From Rhodothermales bacterium (GTDB lineage: Bacteria > Bacteroidota > Rhodothermia > Rhodothermales > UBA10348): a stretch of DNA of 64,000 bases. Below are positions 35,861 to 43,148 of the stretch, piece by piece. The DNA lies in the NCBI GenBank assembly GCA_024711125.1, contig JANJTM010000068.1, positions 112,435 to 176,434 of the forward strand. Direction: 5' to 3'. The translations under genes and the position numbers were made by a program. Each line of letters starts with the position of its first letter. Positions within the stretch are counted from its first letter, which is position 1. The notes below the pieces were generated by a model. The model was not told the origin of the DNA and searched no databases. It saw nothing but the letters and a program-made list of their open reading frames with translations.

Positions 35861-37417
35861 CTACTTGACGAGAAGGGTCTCGAGTTCCTCCAGCGATCGA
35901 CCCTTCGTTTCGGGGATCGTGCGCAGGGTGAAGACGAGACCCACGGCCGCGAACAGGCCGTAGAGGAGGAAGGTGGTGCCGCTGCCGAGATTCGCGAGCT
36001 CCCAGGGGAAGACGAGCTGCACGCCGAAGCTGACGCCCGAGTTGACCAGGCCCACGAACGAAATCGCGAGCCCCCGGATGCGGTTCGGAAAGAGTTCCGA
36101 AAAGAGCACCCACATGACCGGGCCGAGCGACACGGCGAACGAGGCCACGAAGCCCAGCACGCCGATCAGCACCAGCCACGGGTTCATCGTGATGGCCGCG
36201 CCGATCAGCTGCGACTCGAACCGCGATGCCAGGTCCGCGCCCAGTACGGTCCGGGTCGCTTCCTTGAAGGCGATATCGTTGTCGTACGTCATCCCGGTCA
36301 GGTGCGTGAGACCGCTCCCCTGCACCTCGGTCGGAAGGCCAGCCGCCGTCTCGGGCGTCAGCGTGTATGTCGCCGAGTAGAACCCGAAAGCGAGCACGAG
36401 CATCGAGATCGTGATGCCCGTGAGGCCGCCGATGAGCAGCGGCTTGCGGCCGAACCGGTCGATGAACAGGATCGCGACGACCGTGAACACGAGGTTGATG
36501 ACCCCGACGAGGACGGCCTGGGCGAACGAGGCGTCGGTTCCGATCCCCGACTGCTCGAAGATCATCGGCGCGTAGAAGAACACCGAGTTGATGCCCGTGA
36601 TCTGTTGGATCACGCCGATCACGACGCCGATCGAGATCACGAGCTTCATCGCAGGGGCGAACAGCTCGCGGATGGCCGCCTTCTCCTTGTGGGCGTCGCG
36701 GGCCAGGCTCGCGCGGATCTCGTCGATCTCCGCCGCCGCCTCCTTCTCTCCGACCGCGCGCGTGAGGACGGCCTTCGCCTCCTCGCCGCGTCCGGCAAGC
36801 AGCAGCCAGCGTGGACTCTCGGGCACGGTGAACAGGCCGAAGAAATAGGCGATGGCGGGCAGCGTCTCCACGCCCAGCATCCAGCGCCAGTTGTACGTGC
36901 CGAGCCCGAGCGTCGCCGCCCATGCGGCGTCCGACTGCCCCCAGCGAAGGATCAGGTAGTTCGAGAAGAACGCGACCGAGATGCCGATCACGATGTTCAG
37001 CTGGTTGAACGACACCATGCGTCCGCGCACCGAGGCGGGCGCGATCTCGGCGATGTACATCGGCGCGAGGATCAGCGAGGCGCCGACGCCGAGCCCGCCG
37101 ATCATGCGGGCGATCACGAGCGTGATGAACGAAGTCGCGAGCGCCGACCAGATCGCCGAGATCGCGTACAGGATCGCGGCGAAGAAGAGCAGCCGTCGAC
37201 GGCCGAAGCGGTCGCTGAGCGGGCCGGACAGCATCATCGCGAGCGTCGACGTGAGCGTGAGCGAACTCACCGCCCACCCGAGCTCGAGCTTCGACAGGGC
37301 GAACTCGGGCTCGATGAACTTCACGACGCCCGAGATGACCGACGCGTCGAACCCCATCAGGAATCCGCCCATCGCGACGATCAGCGCGACGCGCATGACA
37401 TACCGGTAACTGCTCAT
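35861..37417 (-). CDS. MFS sugar porter
   Basis: A 518-residue 12-helix transporter of the sugar porter subfamily. Signature motifs are GPLSDRFGRRR (loop 2-3), PESPRWLLLAGRG (loop 6-7), QQITGINSVFFYAP (helix 7), DRFGRKPLL (loop 8-9) and PETKGRSLEELE (C-terminus). It probably symports a mono- or disaccharide with protons into the cytoplasm. It lies between the GH94-like phosphorylase and the GH2-like hydrolase, which suggests import of the oligosaccharide that the phosphorylase cleaves. Confidence 0.93.
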   Translation of the reverse strand: MSSYRYVMRVALIVAMGGFLMGFDASVISGVVKFIEPEFALSKLELGWAVSSLTLTSTLAMMLSGPLSDRFGRRRLLFFAAILYAISAIWSALATSFITLVIARMIGGLGVGASLILAPMYIAEIAPASVRGRMVSFNQLNIVIGISVAFFSNYLILRWGQSDAAWAATLGLGTYNWRWMLGVETLPAIAYFFGLFTVPESPRWLLLAGRGEEAKAVLTRAVGEKEAAAEIDEIRASLARDAHKEKAAIRELFAPAMKLVISIGVVIGVIQQITGINSVFFYAPMIFEQSGIGTDASFAQAVLVGVINLVFTVVAILFIDRFGRKPLLIGGLTGITISMLVLAFGFYSATYTLTPETAAGLPTEVQGSGLTHLTGMTYDNDIAFKEATRTVLGADLASRFESQLIGAAITMNPWLVLIGVLGFVASFAVSLGPVMWVLFSELFPNRIRGLAISFVGLVNSGVSFGVQLVFPWELANLGSGTTFLLYGLFAAVGLVFTLRTIPETKGRSLEELETLLVK

Positions 37418-37449
37418 TGGGGACCTCGTTGAGGGTGTTGAGGGCGGAA

Positions 37450-40185
37450 TCAGGCCGCGGGGCCCAGTTCGATGACGAGTTCGTGGGTCGCGCCGGCGTC
37501 GAGGGCGACGAGGCTCGCGCGGCCGATCGTGACCGAGGCGCCGGTGGGCGTCACATCGTGGCCGGCCAGGCGGGCACGCGCGATGCGGAAGGCACCCGGC
37601 TCCACGCCGGACGGATTCCTGACGATGACGCGCACTCGACGCCCGGCGAAACCCGTCGTCACCGCGACCTCGCCGTGGGTGAATGCGGCCGCCGGGAGGG
37701 ACGGCGCGACGTGCAGGTCGCCGCGGCGCCCCCGCACTCCGAACATCGCCGACAGCATCACGTGCAGGTACCACGCGGCCGACCCGGTGAGCCACGGGTA
37801 GCGTCCGCGGCCCTGCGGATCCGTGTACTCGGGCAGCCCCGGGTACATGCGGGACTTCTCGAAGTCGCGCAGGTGCAGGTACAGCCGGTCGAGCAGATCC
37901 CATGCTTCGCGCGCGAGCCCGTAGCGCGAGAGCCCGAACGCGAACATCACCGCCATGTGCGTGAACATGGCGCCGTTCTCCTTGTGACCATAGGCGAACC
38001 CGAAGGCCCGCCCGAGATCCATGCGGACCTCCTCGAAGTCGGTGTTCAGCCGGTACCCGCCGCACGCGTCGCTCCAGAGATGTTCGCGGGCAGCCCGGGC
38101 GACGGCCTGCGCCTGGACGGGCGTCGCGATGCCGGCCATGAGCGGAAACACCTGTCCGGTAAGCGTCATGCGCACCCGGTCGCCGTCGAACCGGCCCTCG
38201 ACCCGCCGGCCGTGGTTGTCGTAGTAGCCGTTGAACCAGCCCTCTTCGACCCATTCCTGCTCCCGGACCAGCCCCGCGAGATGCCCCGAAATCGAGCGCA
38301 GCGCCGCGGTGAGGCGCTCCACGGGTACATCCGAAGCTCCGGACGGACCCTTCCGTTGCGCGTCGAGGTAGCGGGCCAGCACCGCGCGGCGCCCCTCGAC
38401 CGTGGTCTCCCGCGCCCCGTCGAGCAGGATGCCGAGCTCGTTCGCCAGCCTGAGCGTGGCGTGGCCCTCGTCGCGAAGCCATTCCGCCAGATCGGCAAGG
38501 TCGGCCAGGTTGCCCGCGTAGAGCGCCGTGAAGGCGACGCTCTCGCCCTGCTCGCGGCCGAGATCCATTCCGTCGTTCCAGTCGGCGTCCTCCAGCCGCA
38601 GGCAACCGTGGTCGCCCGCGTTGAACGCCGTCGTGAGATGCTGCACGAGCAGGTGTTCGAGGATGGTGCCGTTCCACGCGGTGCCGCCGCGGTCGCGTTG
38701 CAGCGTGCCCGCCGCCTCGGTCCAGTCCGGGTCGGCGACGCGCGCCCGCATCGTGAGACGATCGCGGAAATACGTCTGCTCGCGAAGGAGGAAGCCCCAA
38801 TCGCCCGAACGGTCGAGGTGGAGCTTCACGGTGAGGAGCGGCCACGCGCCGTGGTCCATCCAGGTGCGGGCGATGGCGTTGCGGTCGGCCTTGAACTCGC
38901 CGGGGCGACTTCCGATGATCGTGGCATTCGTTCCGTCGAGCCGTACGCCCGCGAAATGCGCGTGCAGCGACTCGGCCACCCCCTCGGCGTCCATCAGCAG
39001 CAGCGCCAGCGAGTCCTGCCAGAGGTCGCGCCAGCCGCGTCCGCCGCGCCCGTAGTCGTGGTAGGGCAGGAACGAGTTGCCGTAGAGGCGGCGCAGGATG
39101 GGCTGGATGCCGATCCACCGGTGCCATCCGTCGCGTTCCGCATCCCCGAAATGGAACTGCAGCGCGTCGAGGCGCTCGGCCCAGGCGGCGGCCGTGCGTT
39201 CGAGCGCTCCGCTCTTCGGATCGACCCTCGCCAGCGTCGCGGCCGCGTCGGGGGCGTCGTCGCTGCCGACGGCGAGACCCATGGCCACCGTCCAGGTGCG
39301 CCCCTCGCTCGGAGCGAGCGTCACGCGCGCGAACGTGAGCGCCGCGATCACTTCGTCTCCGGGAACCGGTTCGCTCGTGCCCGCCTCGGCAGGCGCCACG
39401 ATGGCGGCGGGCCAATCCAGGTCGCCGCGCTCACCCGTGAATGCGTTCAGGCTCGAGCGCACGAGAACCGGCGCGCGCCCTTCGGCGTCGCGTCCGTAGA
39501 CAAAGCTCGCCATATCACCACGGCGGTGTCCGCGCTCGTCGAAGATCATCGTCGGGCGCACGACCACCCCATGCTCTACGTGCTCGGCCCGGTTCAGGAG
39601 CGACGTCACGTGCCGGTGGTCGCGCAGGGCCTCGGCCGAGCGTCCGTAGACCGGGATCGCGACGGTCACGTCGAACTCGACCGGTGCAGTGCCCCCGTTC
39701 CGCGCCGAGACGTGCAGCGCCTCGACCCCTCCCTCGGGCGGAACGAAGCTCGTCAGTTCGGTCTCGACGCCCGAGGCCGCGTGCGTGCGCGCCACGCGGT
39801 GCCAGAGCGGACCCGCCGTGACCGTCGCGCTTTCCGCCCCCGAAAAACGGGCCGCGCGCTGTGGTGCAGACCCTCCGTCGGCCGCCCACGGCTCGTGTCC
39901 GTCGATGCGCAGCCACACGGCGCGCCGGTAGCGGTCCTCGTGGAGCGCCTCGACCGAGGTGGGCGGAAGCAGGAATCGATCGTGCCCGGCCGTGTGATCC
40001 CCGGCCATGCCGGGCGTCACCGAAGCGAACGGGGTCCCCTCACCGACGAGCGGGAAGTAGAGGTAGCGGGTCCGGTCGGCGCCTTCGAGGCGGAACGTGC
40101 CGCGGTCGTCGACGAAGTGCCAGTGTGCGGGGGGGTGCGAGCCGCTGGCTGTTGGTGCGGGTAGGGGGTCCGAGGGTTCCTTCAT
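37450..40185 (-). CDS. GH94-like glycoside phosphorylase
   Basis: A 911-residue cytoplasmic protein with no signal peptide. The organisation follows glycosyltransferase-36/GH94 enzymes: an N-terminal beta sandwich (about 20-290), a helical linker, an alpha6/alpha6 barrel (about 330-800) and a C-terminal jelly roll. The catalytic-type aspartate is in LEDADWNDGMDLG (Asp535), and the family landmarks GWRDLWQDSLALL, GYYDNHG, GHKENGAMFTHM and RYPWLTGSAAWYLHVM are present. It would phosphorolyse a beta-glucoside to give glucose 1-phosphate plus a shorter sugar. Exact linkage (cellobiose, cellobionate or beta-1,2/1,3 glucan) cannot be told. It is the first gene of the operon, with candidate LacI operators upstream. 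Confidence 0.87.
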   Translation of the reverse strand: MKEPSDPLPAPTASGSHPPAHWHFVDDRGTFRLEGADRTRYLYFPLVGEGTPFASVTPGMAGDHTAGHDRFLLPPTSVEALHEDRYRRAVWLRIDGHEPWAADGGSAPQRAARFSGAESATVTAGPLWHRVARTHAASGVETELTSFVPPEGGVEALHVSARNGGTAPVEFDVTVAIPVYGRSAEALRDHRHVTSLLNRAEHVEHGVVVRPTMIFDERGHRRGDMASFVYGRDAEGRAPVLVRSSLNAFTGERGDLDWPAAIVAPAEAGTSEPVPGDEVIAALTFARVTLAPSEGRTWTVAMGLAVGSDDAPDAAATLARVDPKSGALERTAAAWAERLDALQFHFGDAERDGWHRWIGIQPILRRLYGNSFLPYHDYGRGGRGWRDLWQDSLALLLMDAEGVAESLHAHFAGVRLDGTNATIIGSRPGEFKADRNAIARTWMDHGAWPLLTVKLHLDRSGDWGFLLREQTYFRDRLTMRARVADPDWTEAAGTLQRDRGGTAWNGTILEHLLVQHLTTAFNAGDHGCLRLEDADWNDGMDLGREQGESVAFTALYAGNLADLADLAEWLRDEGHATLRLANELGILLDGARETTVEGRRAVLARYLDAQRKGPSGASDVPVERLTAALRSISGHLAGLVREQEWVEEGWFNGYYDNHGRRVEGRFDGDRVRMTLTGQVFPLMAGIATPVQAQAVARAAREHLWSDACGGYRLNTDFEEVRMDLGRAFGFAYGHKENGAMFTHMAVMFAFGLSRYGLAREAWDLLDRLYLHLRDFEKSRMYPGLPEYTDPQGRGRYPWLTGSAAWYLHVMLSAMFGVRGRRGDLHVAPSLPAAAFTHGEVAVTTGFAGRRVRVIVRNPSGVEPGAFRIARARLAGHDVTPTGASVTIGRASLVALDAGATHELVIELGPAA

Positions 40186-40243
40186 GGGCCGACGAGTCGT
40201 TCCGGCGCATGATCGGGATCACGAGGTTGTCGCGCACGGGGCG

Positions 40244-40257
40244 TGAAAACCTTTTCA
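40244..40257. promoter_or_regulatory. Candidate LacI-type operator, near-perfect palindrome
   Basis: TGAAAACCTTTTCA is symmetrical apart from the central CC. It lies 59-72 nt upstream of the GH94-like start, a normal repressor position. Its half site resembles that of the perfect palindrome at 40700-40715. Confidence 0.4.
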
Positions 40258-40357
40258 AGAAGATCACGAAAAACGTGGGGCGGCAGGGTACGGTCCGGGC
40301 TGTCCGGAAGGCGTGGGGCCCGCGTTCGCGGGGCGCCTCGGTAGTGCGGCCTGGCTC

Positions 40358-40517
40358 TAGTTGTCGCGGCGTGGGCCTTGATGCCGTGGCTTGCGCTATG
40401 TTGTCGTGGTTGGGCCCTGTTGTCGTGGCCTGGGCCTTGTTGGTGTGGCCTGGGCCTTGTTGGCGTGGCCTGGGCGCTGCCATCGCAGCGTGCGCCATGT
40501 CTTCGCGGAGTGCGTCG
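40358..40517. repeat. Degenerate 20-bp tandem repeat, about eight units
   Basis: Units of 19-21 bp resembling TGTTGTCGTGGCCTGGGCCT run in tandem; the clearest lie at 40418, 40438 and 40458. The period is not a multiple of three, so it cannot encode a repeated peptide in one frame, which argues for non-coding DNA. It lies in the leader upstream of the phosphorylase gene. A replication-slippage array or a regulator-binding array is possible. Confidence 0.75.
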
Positions 40518-40657
40518 GGTTGCCGACTTGGCGGCCGTGCGCACGGCCCCCGGCGGCGGCTCGTCTGCCAGGGATTTGCGGGCCGCGGGCACCCCTGCAA
40601 TGGGGGGTAAGTGCAAAAAGCGGCACTAATTCCACCTTTTGGGCCCACTTTCGCCCC

Positions 40658-40693
40658 CAATATGTCGAAAATGGGCCATTTTTCGACATATTG
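40658..40693. other. Long perfect hairpin
   Basis: CAATATGTCGAAAA pairs with TTTTCGACATATTG around a short loop containing GGGCCA. The 13-nt core GGGCCATTTTTCG at 40673-40685 is identical to the minus strand of the island at 28684-28696. It may form in RNA or as a DNA cruciform. Confidence 0.85.
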
Positions 40694-40699
40694 ACGACT

Positions 40700-40715
40700 G
40701 TTGAAACGTTTCAAC
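40700..40715. promoter_or_regulatory. Perfect LacI-type palindrome
   Basis: GTTGAAACGTTTCAAC is a perfect 16-bp palindrome with a central CG, the standard shape of LacI/GalR-family operators. It lies 515 nt upstream of the phosphorylase start. The operon encodes a LacI-type regulator, so this is the best operator candidate. Confidence 0.6.
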
Positions 40716-40836
40716 GTGCAAAAGGCGACCCATTTTCCAATTTCCGACCCGGCCGCCCCCTCCACCCCCCTCCGCGGCACTCCGCCGGCACCCCGCGGCA
40801 CCCCGCCGGCGCGTGCGACGTCGGGTATCGAGCGGG

Positions 40837-42276
40837 TCACTCGGGAATGGGCGGCCGCCGGTCCAGGATCGACGCCTCGCGCATGATCGCCTCGATTTCG
40901 CGCGGAAGCACGGGGATATCGGCGGTGAAGTTCTCGACGCCCGTCTCGGTCACGACCACCGTGTCCTCGACGCGCACGTAGAGGGATTCCGACGGAATGC
41001 TCATCATCGGGTCGATGGTCAGCACGTGTCCGACCTGGAGCGGGCCGGGGCGGAACGTGCCCACGTCGTGCACGGCCATTCCGACCGGGTGCTGCACGTG
41101 CGCGCTGGATCGCAGCGCACGGCGCACCGCCTCCTCGTATTCGGGTTTGGCCCACGTGCGGGCGTCGACGTACGCCTGCATCGGCACGCGGGCGCGTTCG
41201 AGGATTTCGTTGGCCGTGACCCCGGGCCGGATTTCGGCCATCAGCGCTTCACGGAAGGCCACGATGAATTCGTAGAGCTGCAGGTGGTCCGACGACCACG
41301 TTCCGCTCACCGGCCAGAGGCGGGTGACGTCGCTCGTGTAGTAGCGGATCTCGGGCGCGAAGTCCATCAGGACCAGTTCGCCGTCGTCGAGGCGGGCGTC
41401 GTTCTTCGAATAGTGCCCCATGATCGCGTTGGAGCCCGATCCGACGATCGCCGAGTAGCCGTCGCGCAGGGATCCGTTCGACTGGAACACGAACCGCGCG
41501 CACGACTCCAGCTGGTATTCGTACCGGCCGTCGGCGGTGCATCGCATGGCTTCCAGCAGGCCCTGGCCCGCGAGATGCGACGCGCGACGTATCACGGCGA
41601 TCTCGGCCGGTGACTTGACCGAGCGCATCGCGTCGAGGATCGGGGAGAGGTCGCGGATCTCCAACGACGGAAACCGTTCGCGCAGGAGCCCGAGGAAGGC
41701 CGCCTCCCTCGTCGGCCGCGCGTCCCACGGGTCGGACGCGTGGTTCGCCCGCGCCCGCAGCAGTTCGTCGCGGCTGTCGGTGCCGGTTTCGGCCGGGGCG
41801 TGCGGCGTGTAGAGAATCGGCCACGGGGGTCGCAGCATCGTTCCGCCCATCAGGCGGCGGGCCATGAACTCGACGGCGACCACGTCCTCGACACCCGAAA
41901 TCGCCTTGACGACCTCCACGTCCTCGGCCGCCCATACGTTGCCCTCGCCGCGCTCGCGACCCGCGTCCTCGTGCGGCATGTAGAGGGTGGACGTGCGGTT
42001 GCGCCCGTCGATCACGAGGTACGTCGCGGGCGTCTCGATGCCCGTGAGGTAGTACATCGTGTTGGTCTGGCGGAATCGGCGGAAGCCCTCGGCATCGGCC
42101 GCGCCCTGGATGACGGCGAGGGCGCCGGGTCCGATCTCGTCCATGATCCGGGCGCGGCGGGCAGAGAATTCGCTCGCAGGGAAGTCGGGGTTCTGGGCGT
42201 GAGCCAAGGCCGGCGCGAGCAGGGCGACGACCAGGGCGACGACCAAGGCGAGAGCGGCGGCTTTCATATGACGCAT
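40837..42276 (-). CDS. M24-family Xaa-Pro aminopeptidase-like, exported
   Basis: A 479-residue protein with an exported N-terminus (signal ending APALAHAQ, residue 28), an N-terminal creatinase-like domain (about 30-215) and a pita-bread M24 domain. Candidate metal ligands are Asp305 (LMDFAPE), Asp316 (YTSDVTR), His396 (QHPVGMAVHDVG) and Glu437 (VRVEDTVV). The remaining ligand is normally Glu in a T-I/V-E-P-G motif, but here the motif reads TIDPMM (Asp422), which is unusual. It may be active with Asp, or altered in metal use. It probably removes an N-terminal residue before proline in the periplasm. The ATG at 42276 gives the signal. Confidence 0.85.
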   Translation of the reverse strand: MRHMKAAALALVVALVVALLAPALAHAQNPDFPASEFSARRARIMDEIGPGALAVIQGAADAEGFRRFRQTNTMYYLTGIETPATYLVIDGRNRTSTLYMPHEDAGRERGEGNVWAAEDVEVVKAISGVEDVVAVEFMARRLMGGTMLRPPWPILYTPHAPAETGTDSRDELLRARANHASDPWDARPTREAAFLGLLRERFPSLEIRDLSPILDAMRSVKSPAEIAVIRRASHLAGQGLLEAMRCTADGRYEYQLESCARFVFQSNGSLRDGYSAIVGSGSNAIMGHYSKNDARLDDGELVLMDFAPEIRYYTSDVTRLWPVSGTWSSDHLQLYEFIVAFREALMAEIRPGVTANEILERARVPMQAYVDARTWAKPEYEEAVRRALRSSAHVQHPVGMAVHDVGTFRPGPLQVGHVLTIDPMMSIPSESLYVRVEDTVVVTETGVENFTADIPVLPREIEAIMREASILDRRPPIPE

Positions 42277-42339
42277 GGTCAGGACACGTAGCGGGTACGG
42301 CGACAAGTTCACACGCCCCGCCCGAAATCCAAAGCCCGC

Positions 42340-42456
42340 GCTCGGCTCCAACCGCTTCGACGCGTCGATGGGGCGCCCTTGCCCGCGGGGGCGTACGTGA
42401 TCGCCGTCGAGGGCTGGACCTTCAGGGCTTCGGGTCGGGCCCTGGTGGTGCGCTAG
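42340..42456 (+). pseudogene. Remnant of a T9SS sorting domain
   Basis: In this frame the last codons read APLPAGAYVIAVEG, then WTFRASGRALVVR and a stop, the typical end of a Por/T9SS sorting tail (LPAGVY..R.EG, ending VVR). Only about 38 codons remain, upstream of which no gene exists on this strand, since 42276 is the start of the minus-strand M24 gene. Its stop overlaps the stop of the convergent DUF2442 gene. It is best explained as the orphan tail of a deleted secreted protein. Confidence 0.5.
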
Positions 42457-42734
42457 CCGACCGGCACCTCGGGCCGTTGTCCTGCGGCCGAGACACCGCC
42501 ACGCCAGAGTTCGGCTTCCGCCAGGTCGATGTCGTCGTTCCAGATCACCGCGTAGCCGTGCGGATCGACGTGTACCTGTCGGAACAGCGATTCGCTCTCC
42601 AGGGGCTTGAATGCGTTCGTCTCCAGAAGTGGTGTGCAATCGTACACCTTCGCGACGCCGTTGTCGAAGCCGACCAGCAGACGCTTGCCGGATCGTGGAG
42701 TGACGGTCTCGACCTTCGGGAAATGACTGCTCAT
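42453..42734 (-). CDS. DUF2442 family protein (putative antitoxin)
   Basis: A 93-residue protein with the DUF2442 pattern: VETVTPRSGKRLLVGFDNGV, then VYDCTPLL and SLFRQVHVDPHGYAVIWNDDIDLAEAELW. The family is common in small two-gene modules next to DUF4160, proposed as toxin-antitoxin type systems. Its ATG overlaps the DUF4160 stop by 4 nt. Which partner is toxic is not established; DUF2442 as antitoxin is the usual guess. Confidence 0.75.
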   Translation of the reverse strand: MSSHFPKVETVTPRSGKRLLVGFDNGVAKVYDCTPLLETNAFKPLESESLFRQVHVDPHGYAVIWNDDIDLAEAELWRGGVSAAGQRPEVPVG

Positions 42735-42982
42735 GGGTCCAGCCCCGGGAGTTGCCTGAATTCCCGGGTCTCCCACATGCGTTGCAGATCTGCTCGATGG
42801 ATCTGCCCCCACTCCACGACGAGCCGCTGAGCTCGGACGGGCAAGTCTCCCTCGATCAGCTCCAGCGTGGCGATGTCGAAGACCCCGATGGTTTCGGAGT
42901 ACACCGCATGAAAGTGCGGCGTTCCATGATCCCGAAAGCACATCTTGATGAATATGCCGTAGAAGCGTGCGACCGTGGGCAT
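42731..42982 (-). CDS. DUF4160 family protein (putative toxin)
   Basis: An 83-residue protein beginning MPTVARFYGIFIKMCFRDHG, then TPHFHAVYSE and VEWGQIHRADLQRMWE, the standard DUF4160 signature. The ATG at 42982 is preferred because it gives the family start; the frame stays open upstream but that extension is not family-like. It is coupled to DUF2442 by a 4-nt overlap. A decayed copy of the same pair lies at 62556-62785. Confidence 0.78.
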   Translation of the reverse strand: MPTVARFYGIFIKMCFRDHGTPHFHAVYSETIGVFDIATLELIEGDLPVRAQRLVVEWGQIHRADLQRMWETREFRQLPGLDP

Positions 42983-43148
42983 GGGGGATTGCCGGTTTCC
43001 ACCATGACCCGGGAAGAGGGTCGGCATGACCTCCAGGCCGCTCACGCGACTGCAATTCCCGAAATTCTTACGTTCGGGGCGGGTTTGGGGCGGACGGGGA
43101 TACGCGCGGCGGATACATTACGCACTTCGCCACCAGCCGAGTGTTGCC

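Larger units (their letters stand above)
40186..40836. other. Large intergenic region, glycan operon leader
   Basis: About 650 bp between the M24 peptidase stop and the phosphorylase start, both minus strand. It holds, from left to right, a near-perfect LacI-type palindrome (40244-40257), a degenerate 20-bp tandem repeat (40358-40517), an AT-richer island with a long hairpin (40658-40693), a perfect 16-bp palindrome (40700-40715) and a C-rich stretch. Partly open frames here have low-complexity translations and are not credible genes. Confidence 0.6.

Noticed and set aside
40358..40517. CRISPR or minisatellite coding repeat
   Set aside because: Units are contiguous, too short and degenerate for CRISPR, and not a multiple of three for a protein repeat.
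40182..40616. Minus-strand frame in the 20-bp repeat region
   Set aside because: Translation is low complexity (Gln, Pro, Ala, Arg) and the 20-bp period shifts frame, so a coding role is unlikely.
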